Position numbers and translations under genes: made by a program | The notes under the pieces: model-generated | Database searches by the model: none | Told to the model about the DNA's origin: nothing | Seen by the model: only the letters and a program-made list of their open reading frames with translations | NCBI GenBank assembly: GCA_003661105.1 | Contig: QMVM01000091.1 | Location: forward strand, 1 to 7,739 | Reading direction: 5' to 3' | Origin: Methanosarcinales archaeon | GTDB lineage: Archaea; Halobacteriota; Methanosarcinia; Methanosarcinales; Methanogasteraceae | Length of the DNA: 7,739 bases | Shown: in pieces, positions 1-5,144 of the stretch | Position numbering within the stretch: the stretch's first letter is position 1 | How the letters are laid out: each line of letters starts with the position of its first letter

Positions 1-1
1 A

Positions 2-856
2 TTGGCCCAGGTTCTGGCTGCATATAATATTCCGATCGGTTCCAGCTTGGATGGTCCAAAGGAACTTAATGACCTGCAGAGGGGCGTTGGATACTACGAT
101 AAGACCATGAGGGGCTATGAAATTGCCCGTGATAACGGTCTTGATGTGAGATTCATCTGCACCTTCACTGCACAATCTGTAAAGTTTAAAGAGGATATCT
201 TCAATTTTTTCCTGGAGAATGGATTAACTCTTAAATTGCATCCCGCACTACCGTCGTTACGTTCCGAAAGCTCTGATGAATGGGTACTTGATTCGAAAGA
301 GTACGGGAACTTGTTGATTTTCCTTCTGGACAAATATCTGGAAAACATGGACAAGATCGAAGTTATGAATATCGACCACCTGTGCAAAGGTGTGTTCACA
401 CGCAGGGGCACGGTCTGCACCTACGTGGATTGCATGGATAGTACCTTTGCGGTAGGGCCTGATGGGAGCATATATCCCTGCTATCGCTTCGTGGGCATGC
501 CTGAATATGTGATGGGCAGTGTCTATGACCATCCCAGCATGGACGATCTTGCCCAATCCGACGCATGGAAGATTATGCACCAGTTCAAGGACTATGTGGA
601 TAGGGAATGCAAAGGTTGCCCTTACATTGATTTTTGTCGAGGCGGGTGCCCCTACAACGCATTAGTGCCTAACAGCGGTAAAATAGAGGGAGTGGATCCC
701 CATTGTACCGCATATAAGATGATATTCAAAGAAATAACCGACCGTATCAATCAGGATTTTATGGGATCCCCTGCTATGGCGATGAACCCATTCCAATCAG
801 AACCTGCTAAGGATACAAAGCCAGGAATAATGCCGTTAATATTCCGTATGATGTGA
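2..856 (+). CDS. Radical SAM/SPASM peptide-modifying enzyme, anSME-like (5' truncated)
   Basis: This is the C-terminal 284 residues of a radical SAM enzyme. The N-terminal CX3CX2C cluster site, roughly the first 100 residues, lies before the window, so the TTG at base 2 is not the true start. Seen: an SLDGP motif at residues 15-19, as in anaerobic sulfatase-maturing enzymes, then a SPASM domain with cysteines 139, 144, 160, 203, 206, 212, 216 and 235. That spacing closely matches the eight cysteines that hold two auxiliary [4Fe-4S] clusters in anSMEs. The residue after Cys160 is Tyr (YPCYRF), where anSMEs have the Asp proposed as catalytic base, so sulfatase maturation is unlikely and another peptide modification is inferred. 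I recall methanogen-specific families of this type (Mhun_1560-like) but cannot confirm membership. The C-terminal tail (about 253-284) is Met/Pro-rich. The frame ends at TGA 854-856. The family call is strong; the substrate is unknown. Confidence 0.85.
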   Translation: MAQVLAAYNIPIGSSLDGPKELNDLQRGVGYYDKTMRGYEIARDNGLDVRFICTFTAQSVKFKEDIFNFFLENGLTLKLHPALPSLRSESSDEWVLDSKEYGNLLIFLLDKYLENMDKIEVMNIDHLCKGVFTRRGTVCTYVDCMDSTFAVGPDGSIYPCYRFVGMPEYVMGSVYDHPSMDDLAQSDAWKIMHQFKDYVDRECKGCPYIDFCRGGCPYNALVPNSGKIEGVDPHCTAYKMIFKEITDRINQDFMGSPAMAMNPFQSEPAKDTKPGIMPLIFRMM

Positions 857-937
857 CCGCATATATGTACTCTCGTCTTCTTACCCGATCCTGTTACTGC
901 GGAATGTTTTAATAAGACGGGTTCTGACGTACAGTGC

Positions 938-1006
938 ATGGAACAGAGGGAACTTCGTCGTGCCCGGTATCCGATTCCACTTTTGATCGGGGGCATCGGC
1001 GGATAA
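938..1006 (+). other. Short open frame between two radical SAM genes (possible peptide, speculative)
   Basis: An ATG at 938 opens a 22-codon frame ending at TAA 1004. It encodes a basic, Arg-rich start (EQRELRRARY) and a glycine-rich end (PIPLLIGGIGG). It is in the same frame as the upstream radical SAM gene: after that gene's TGA the frame stays open for 49 codons. I see no good Shine-Dalgarno before the ATG, and a frame of this length can occur by chance. It is listed because radical SAM/SPASM enzymes often act on short peptides encoded beside them, and a basic leader with a Gly-Gly end is a plausible form. It has no recognised family. Confidence 0.15.
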
Positions 1007-1013
1007 ATTATAT
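1004..1013 (+). promoter_or_regulatory. Archaeal TATA box for the second radical SAM gene
   Basis: The AT-rich TAAATTATAT is centred about 55 bases ahead of the ATG at 1064. Archaeal TATA boxes lie about 26 bases before the transcript start, which would place it near 1035, giving a leader of about 28 bases that includes GGGTGG (1054-1059) as ribosome binding site. This suggests the gene can be transcribed apart from the upstream enzyme. Confidence 0.5.
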
Positions 1014-1063
1014 CTCGCACACAATGAAAATTAAATTTGTATTTGGGGTAGTCGGGTGGAAAA

Positions 1064-2134
1064 ATGAACTTGTGGATAGCACCATCTAAAAAATGCACGA
1101 CGCGAGTATTCTTATCTGGCGATTTAAAGACAACATCATCATTTTTATTTCAGATAAGACGTGCCCTTCCGATAACGCTCAAACATCTGACCTTTAAAAA
1201 ATTACTCAATGCTTCAGTTTGTCTATTTGAAATGGTAACAAAACGATCTGTTCTTCATTCCGATCCGCTATACCTGCGAATTGAAGTTTGCCCATATTGT
1301 AACCTGCGTTGCCCGGGTTGTATGTTAGGGGGCACGAGAAAGGTATCAGAGAGTAATCCGGAGCATAGACTGGAAGGGGCAATGAAATACATATTATTCG
1401 AAGAATCCTTAAGGGATTTTGCTCCCTCTCTTTTCAGGGTATGGCTTTACGACGAGGGCGAACCCCTCTTAAATGGGGAAATTTATGACATGATACATTT
1501 CCTAAGTACTAACAACGTGGGTACTTGCGTGAGCACTAATTTTTCTTTGAAATTTTCAGATGAAACCATCGGAAAAATTGCAGACTGCGGTCTTGAACAT
1601 TTGATAGTTGCACTGGATGGTTCAACACAAGAAAGTTATTCCCGGTACCGGCGGGGTGGGGACTTTAATTTAGTTGTCAGCAACATCAGACGTCTGCAAT
1701 CGTTGCTATCAAAGAAAAAAAGCAGTCCTCTGAAAATAGAGATCCAATTTCTTGAGTTTGAGTATAACAAAGAAGAAAGGGAAGCGATGCGTAAACTGGC
1801 AAAAGAATTGGGGGTTTGGCGGTTGACGATCATGGAAGGATGCAGTTGTGGTGCAGATGAAGAATCAAGACCGGATCTGCCAGAAGATGAACGGCGCGAC
1901 AAACGTTGCTACGAGATATGGCTGGGCGCAACAATAAACTCGATAGGCGAGCTTGGTACCTGTGACTATGGAGAGGATTTTGGCATCCCCAACATAGGAT
2001 TTGCCAAAGACTACAAGTCAGAAGGATTGCGTAATCATCCGGCTATTATCCAGTTGCGTAAATCGTTTGGAGACAACTCAGTCCCCCTCAATGATATATG
2101 CAAACAATGCCACTGGACCATTAAAAAGAGATAA
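1064..2134 (+). CDS. Radical SAM protein with four-cysteine SPASM-like C-terminus
   Basis: A 356-residue radical SAM enzyme. The cluster motif CNLRCPGC (Cys79, 83, 86) binds the [4Fe-4S] cluster used to cleave S-adenosylmethionine, and an extra Cys76 precedes it. YDEGEPLL (129-136) is the GEP SAM-binding element. The C-terminal part has Cys282, Cys300 and Cys346-x2-Cys349, the reduced SPASM/twitch pattern common in COG0535-like proteins near surface-polymer or modification genes. Residues 1-70 precede the core; the segment RRALPITLKHLTFKKLLN resembles the lead-in seen in such proteins, which supports the long start. GGGTGG (1054-1059) lies 4 bases before the ATG. An internal ATG at 1232 would give 300 residues. 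The DNA, above all 1064-1260, looks more A/T-rich than the housekeeping genes, hinting at transfer. The product and substrate are unknown. Its stop lies 2 bases from the stop of the opposite-strand gene. Confidence 0.85.
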   Translation: MNLWIAPSKKCTTRVFLSGDLKTTSSFLFQIRRALPITLKHLTFKKLLNASVCLFEMVTKRSVLHSDPLYLRIEVCPYCNLRCPGCMLGGTRKVSESNPEHRLEGAMKYILFEESLRDFAPSLFRVWLYDEGEPLLNGEIYDMIHFLSTNNVGTCVSTNFSLKFSDETIGKIADCGLEHLIVALDGSTQESYSRYRRGGDFNLVVSNIRRLQSLLSKKKSSPLKIEIQFLEFEYNKEEREAMRKLAKELGVWRLTIMEGCSCGADEESRPDLPEDERRDKRCYEIWLGATINSIGELGTCDYGEDFGIPNIGFAKDYKSEGLRNHPAIIQLRKSFGDNSVPLNDICKQCHWTIKKR

Positions 2135-2136
2135 AC

Positions 2137-3033
2137 CTACCGCATCGGGGAGTTATAATCGCCAAAGACGCGGCTTAAAAAATCCTCCTGTCTGAGTCCC
2201 TGCCTGTGCGCCATCTTGTAGAGCGCATTCTGGACGCCTGTGCCGTACTGCGCTGCCTTCTTTGGCGCCCATGCCAGACTGTGCGGGAGGTACTGTTCAG
2301 AAACTCTCCTTAAGATATATTTTCGTATATGCTCGCCCCTCTCCTTCCGCATCTTGAGTCGGGCATCGATACCACATGCGACATCCACCACATCGCTGTT
2401 GCAGATCGGTAAGTCAAGTTCCACGCCGCACAGCTTTGCAACCGCAACGTCCCGCCTGATCTGGGCAGGGAGTGCGAGCACGTCCTTCTCGAGTTCGATT
2501 CCGAGCACCCCGTCATCGAACGCCTGCTCATAACGCTTGTACCCGGCAAAGAGGTCGTCTGCTCCCTGTCCGGTCATCAACGACCCGGTTCCATGCTCGT
2601 GCGCACACTTCGACACGAGATACATACATATTCCGATCCCGGCTGCAACCGGGCTCGTGGTTTGTGTTTGTAATGGGTGCATGTAACGTCCATCGATGCC
2701 ACCGCCAGCGGGACGGGGCATTATTGCATGAAGTACTTGAGGGATCGCTGATTCGATATCCGCTTCGGTGCACTCACATATCCTCAGCCGATCCTCCATC
2801 CCGAGCAGTGCTGCTGCCTTCTCTGCATGGTTTATGTCATAAGAGCCATGCATCCCGACCGCGTACAACTCTATATCGGGATCTATCGATGCTGCGATGG
2901 CTGCGACTAACGAACTGTCGATGCCGCCTGAGAACGCAACTCCTGTGTGATCCCGGTCCTCCATGCACGACCGCACAGCCTCCTTGATGCACGCTGTGAG
3001 TTCGCGGATAGCTTCTGCTTCATCGGTCTGCAT
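2137..3033 (-). CDS. Asparagine-synthase-like PP-loop protein without glutaminase domain
   Basis: About 298 residues covering only the ATP-using synthetase half of AsnB-type enzymes. Numbered from a possible GTG start at 3042, it shows the PP-loop SGGIDSS (38-44), which binds ATP and adenylates the acid substrate, and GQGADDLFAGYKRY (158-171), the synthetase signature. A conserved-looking end includes RKYILRR and KKAAQYGTGVQ. The N-terminal glutamine amidotransferase domain with its nucleophilic Cys is absent, so it would use ammonia, another amide donor or a partner subunit. It may not make asparagine. Residues about 108-128 (MPRPAGGGIDGRYMHPLQTQ) look like an insertion between the usual helix and the strand before GQGADD. 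The start overlaps the end of the upstream methyltransferase by 14 bases (23 with GTG 3042), implying co-transcription and translational coupling. GGTGA sits just before ATG 3033. The stop is TAG. Confidence 0.85.
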   Translation of the reverse strand: MQTDEAEAIRELTACIKEAVRSCMEDRDHTGVAFSGGIDSSLVAAIAASIDPDIELYAVGMHGSYDINHAEKAAALLGMEDRLRICECTEADIESAIPQVLHAIMPRPAGGGIDGRYMHPLQTQTTSPVAAGIGICMYLVSKCAHEHGTGSLMTGQGADDLFAGYKRYEQAFDDGVLGIELEKDVLALPAQIRRDVAVAKLCGVELDLPICNSDVVDVACGIDARLKMRKERGEHIRKYILRRVSEQYLPHSLAWAPKKAAQYGTGVQNALYKMAHRQGLRQEDFLSRVFGDYNSPMR

Positions 3034-3667
3034 TCTCACCACTCACGATCCGGATTGTGTTCATCCAATAGACGCTTTGTTCGATCACATCGAATCCGGC
3101 ATCCCGTATCATCGAAGATAGATCTCTCCTGATAAAATCCCTTGCGGTCTCCCCTTCCACAAGCATCCATACCTTGAATAGAAGCACAGCCAGCGTGCGT
3201 TTTGGGTACGAATAATCAAGGACGGTGATCCTCCCACCCGGCTTTAGCACCCTTCGCATCTCACAAAGCACATTCATCCGCACGGAATGTGGCATCTCAT
3301 GTAAGCCAAAGGTCACGGATGCGCGGTCAAAGTATCCGTCAGCATAGGGAATCTCCTCGGCATTGGCGTAACAGAATCGTACATTGTCTTCGCTCTTGTT
3401 TTCTGCTTTTTTAAGCATATTTTCGGACAGATCAACGCCCACTACCTCTCCTTTACTCCCGATCTCCTCTGCAACCATCGTACACAACGTACCCGTCCCG
3501 CAACAGACATCCAGAACCTTCTGACCCGGCTTCAAATCCATTTTACCGATGGTGAGCCGCCTCAAGCTCTCTTCTCCGCCGAAGAAGGAGGAGATAAATC
3601 TGACAAGAGGATCATATATACACGCGATCCTGTTGCAATCATCCCTGTAATGCTCTGGCTTTTCCAT
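3020..3667 (-). CDS. UbiE/COQ5-like class I SAM-dependent methyltransferase
   Basis: A 215-residue soluble methyltransferase. Motif I, VLDVCCGTGT (51-60), binds SAM. The acidic strand end GVDLS (77-81) contacts the ribose, NAEEIPY (102-108) lies in the adenine-binding region, and RVLKPGGRITVLDYS (139-153) is the post-motif strand. The opening YRDDCNRIACIYDPLVRF and the length resemble UbiE/MenG-type enzymes that C-methylate quinones. The archaeal substrate (a quinone-like carrier or other small molecule) is not shown by the sequence, so no gene symbol is given. It is the first gene of a two-gene - strand unit with the asparagine-synthase-like gene, whose start lies inside its last codons. It diverges from the PRC-barrel gene. 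The start ATG 3667 has only a weak GGGT before it. The fold is certain; the specific reaction is not. Confidence 0.88.
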   Translation of the reverse strand: MEKPEHYRDDCNRIACIYDPLVRFISSFFGGEESLRRLTIGKMDLKPGQKVLDVCCGTGTLCTMVAEEIGSKGEVVGVDLSENMLKKAENKSEDNVRFCYANAEEIPYADGYFDRASVTFGLHEMPHSVRMNVLCEMRRVLKPGGRITVLDYSYPKRTLAVLLFKVWMLVEGETARDFIRRDLSSMIRDAGFDVIEQSVYWMNTIRIVSGENADR

Positions 3668-3740
3668 ACCCAGGATTTGCGTTTCCGGAAGATATAGGGT
3701 TTGACGTCATCTGTTGCATGGCGTTCTCTTGGTAAAACAA

Positions 3741-3750
3741 TTTAAATATA
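3741..3750. promoter_or_regulatory. Near-symmetric TATA box in the divergent promoter
   Basis: TTTAAATATA reads as a TATA box on both strands. On + it is preceded by a purine-rich BRE-like AAAACAA, and a start about 26 bases on (near 3771) leaves about 20 bases of leader to ATG 3792. On - it would start transcripts near 3716, about 50 bases ahead of the methyltransferase ATG. A second - strand candidate, CTATATC (about 3691-3697), would give an almost leaderless transcript. Confidence 0.5.
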
Positions 3751-3791
3751 AAGAAGTATAAGTGATAATCACCAACACGAGAGGGATGTTA

Positions 3792-4046
3792 ATGGCAAAA
3801 ATATTCGCAAAGAACCTGTCAAAGAAGAACGTCATGAGCAGTGACGGATCGATACTTGGTGCGCTGTACAACATCGTGATAGACATCCGGACCGGCGAGT
3901 TGATCAACCTCCTGGTGAAGCCGGATATGTCTGTGGATCGGACCATGTACCTGGCGGAAGGGAATTACATGCTGATTCCATTCAGCGCGGTTCGTGCAAT
4001 CAAGGACGTCATGGTAGTAGATAAGACAGAAGCGTTGAAACGTTGA
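3792..4046 (+). CDS. Small PRC-barrel domain protein
   Basis: An 84-residue protein formed by a single PRC-barrel, the small beta-barrel first known from photosynthetic reaction centre subunit H and from RimM. Seen: the opening MAKIFAKNLS, the turn MSSDGSILGALYNIVID (15-31), TGELINLLVKP (34-44), and a final strand-rich part with LIPFSAVRAIKDVMVVDK (61-78). Euryarchaea carry many such stand-alone copies of 80-100 residues; their exact role is unknown, with RNA- or protein-binding adaptor functions proposed. The start ATG 3792 is chosen because GAGG (3781-3784) lies 7 bases before it and the family usually begins there. The upstream in-frame GTG 3762 would fall before the predicted transcript start. 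It appears monocistronic, and the next gene is convergent. Confidence 0.85.
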   Translation: MAKIFAKNLSKKNVMSSDGSILGALYNIVIDIRTGELINLLVKPDMSVDRTMYLAEGNYMLIPFSAVRAIKDVMVVDKTEALKR

Positions 4047-4084
4047 GTCGGTAATGCCCTGTTCGCATCCCCTCAGTCCTTTAA

Positions 4085-4105
4085 CCGGGGAAGCGACCTT
4101 TCCGG
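4085..4105. terminator. Hairpin between convergent genes (weak terminator candidate)
   Basis: CCGGGGA and TTTCCGG can pair (seven pairs, two of them G-U) around a 7-base loop, in the 102-base gap between the ends of the PRC-barrel and thyA genes. No clear U-run follows on either strand, so a terminator role is only suggested by position. The rest of the gap holds nothing recognised apart from two AGTACT copies at 4144-4149 and 4151-4156. Confidence 0.2.
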
Positions 4106-4148
4106 ATGTGGATATGCACAAATCATAGCTGTAATGCTACTATAGTAC

Positions 4149-4895
4149 TCAGTACTCCCACAACCCTTTCTGCTTCTGCGGACTGGCTGGCAGGAGTTTT
4201 ACCCTCCGAGCCCCATCACTGTCACTCTCGTAGATGTGCAAGGAGTCCGCATAATCAGTCAGTTTCACGATCCGGCAATTGTTCGGGTGGATCACCTCAC
4301 GGTTCAGCATGTCGATGATTGCAACGATGTTTGCCTGCCATGCAGTGTAGAGATCGCGGCTTCGCCATGTCAGGTGCACTTCAACGCTCTGGTCACCAAG
4401 ATACCTGATCCAGATGCGCTGCAAACACGGCGGTGACGCGCTCCCGAGATCGGCATCTGCTTGCCACGTAATCACCTGATCCCGGTTCGATGCGATCCCG
4501 GTATCTATCTGCGTGGCAAGGCACTCGCGCAAAGGCACTATCTGATCGAGGTCTCCGTCCCCATACACCACAAGCCGCTCGAAATAGAGGTACGAGAATC
4601 GCTCCTGCTCCGGTTTTTCGACGTACTGTGTGAGATACTCTCTCGTGAACTCCTCGCAGTACGGATCGATGTGCTGGAACGGAAACTGCGGGTGCAGTTC
4701 TCGATCCTCTATCTGCCTGATCGCGTCACCAGTGAGTTCGAAGAGCACACACGCATCTCGTATTGGCTTTGGCTCGGATGCGTCTCCGATTGTTATCTTC
4801 AGTCCGTCGCGCAGCACATACCGTACCGCCCGCGCCCACGCGTTGTGAAAATCATCTTCCTGTACCAGTATCGTTGGTGGTAATTTCATGGACAT
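4149..4895 (-). CDS. thyA: ThyA-type thymidylate synthase family protein
   Basis: A 248-residue cytosolic enzyme of the ThyA/dCMP-hydroxymethylase family, expected to transfer a one-carbon unit to C5 of dUMP (dTMP synthesis). Key positions from ATG 4895: catalytic Cys157 in SPPCLQ, phosphate-binding RSRD (178-181), Asn189 in AWQAN (the dUMP-selecting Asn region), and HIYE (220-223), which contacts the deoxyribose. The residue after the Cys is Leu rather than the His of bacterial ThyA. In archaea with tetrahydromethanopterin the methylene donor is probably that pterin (inference). An open frame extends to a GTG at 5087, but that 64-residue extension does not look like protein and its GTG lies inside a strong Shine-Dalgarno for a different frame, so ATG 4895 is preferred (ATG 4889 is also possible). 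No good Shine-Dalgarno precedes it. The leader is unusual and described separately. Confidence 0.8.
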   Translation of the reverse strand: MSMKLPPTILVQEDDFHNAWARAVRYVLRDGLKITIGDASEPKPIRDACVLFELTGDAIRQIEDRELHPQFPFQHIDPYCEEFTREYLTQYVEKPEQERFSYLYFERLVVYGDGDLDQIVPLRECLATQIDTGIASNRDQVITWQADADLGSASPPCLQRIWIRYLGDQSVEVHLTWRSRDLYTAWQANIVAIIDMLNREVIHPNNCRIVKLTDYADSLHIYESDSDGARRVKLLPASPQKQKGLWEY

Positions 4896-4932
4896 GTTGA
4901 AACGACTTTTGGTACTTTCGTATCCGGTGCAA

Positions 4933-4958
4933 AACAAAGCACGTTGCAAGCTTTTGTT
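4933..4958 (-). promoter_or_regulatory. Hairpin in the thyA leader
   Basis: AACAAAGC and GCTTTTGTT form eight pairs with one bulged T around a 9-base loop. On the - strand transcript it sits about 38 bases before the thyA ATG 4895. With the short open frame further upstream it could form part of a translational or attenuation control. That function is inferred. Confidence 0.3.
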
Positions 4959-5014
4959 CAGTCTATTGCCTTTGATCCGAATTGTACCTGCACTTTTGTT
5001 TAAGTGGCGTCTGG

Positions 5015-5080
5015 TTAAAGTTTTGCTCTTTCGATCTGCCGTATCGTTTCGTAACCCGGGCAAACCGATCGCAGTAACAT
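5015..5080 (-). CDS. Short leader open frame ahead of thyA
   Basis: ATG 5080 opens a 21-codon frame (begins MLLRSVCPGYE, ends IERAKL, stop TAA at 5015). It is preceded directly by GAGGTGATTC (5090-5081), which shares eight contiguous bases with the archaeal anti-Shine-Dalgarno complement and is among the best ribosome sites in the window. It ends 119 bases before the preferred thyA start and lies in a different frame. It resembles no family I know. Either it is a regulatory leader peptide, or an upstream start now separated from thyA by a frameshift. The second is less likely because the remaining stretch to thyA looks non-coding. Confidence 0.4.
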   Translation of the reverse strand: MLLRSVCPGYETIRQIERAKL

Positions 5081-5090
5081 GAATCACCTC
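5081..5090 (-). promoter_or_regulatory. Strong Shine-Dalgarno of the thyA leader frame
   Basis: GAGGTGATTC on the - strand sits immediately before ATG 5080, with 6 bases between GAGG and the start. It decides against the in-frame GTG 5087 as the thyA start, since that GTG is part of this site. A - strand TATA-like TTATATG (5116-5122) would start transcripts near 5093, just ahead of it. Confidence 0.55.
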
Positions 5091-5100
5091 TTAAGTACTG

Positions 5101-5108
5101 ATAAATAC
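5101..5108 (+). promoter_or_regulatory. TATA box for purT
   Basis: ATAAATAC is centred about 40 bases before the purT ATG. Transcripts would start near 5130, just ahead of GGAG (5132-5135), which lies 9 bases before ATG 5145. The thyA leader promoter overlaps this region on the other strand, so the two units share about 60 bases of control DNA. Confidence 0.45.
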
Positions 5109-5144
5109 CTTGCCGCATATAACACCGTACCGGAGTAGGATGCC

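Noticed and set aside
865..912. 15-codon + frame containing Cys-Tyr-Cys just after the first radical SAM gene
   Set aside because: Too short, no ribosome site, and no evidence beyond the presence of cysteines.
971..990. Five-base inverted repeat CCGAT/ATCGG between the radical SAM genes
   Set aside because: A short stem with a 10-base loop and no U-run; it can arise by chance.
1024..1089. 21-codon frame starting at ATG 1024, overlapping the second radical SAM start
   Set aside because: Its ATG lies between the TATA box and the predicted transcript start, so it would not be on that transcript.
751..1098. 115-codon - strand open frame across the gap between the radical SAM genes
   Set aside because: It overlaps the ends of two solid + strand genes, has no family-like motifs and no supported start.
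2240..2533. 97-codon + frame opposite the asparagine-synthase-like gene
   Set aside because: An antisense shadow without motifs.
2472..2987. 171-codon + frame opposite the asparagine-synthase-like gene
   Set aside because: An antisense shadow, rich in Arg, Ser, Cys and His, with no recognisable fold.
4896..5087. 64-residue N-terminal extension of ThyA from GTG 5087
   Set aside because: The GTG sits inside a strong Shine-Dalgarno for another frame, the extension is basic and unlike the family, and the ThyA fold begins at about residue 65.
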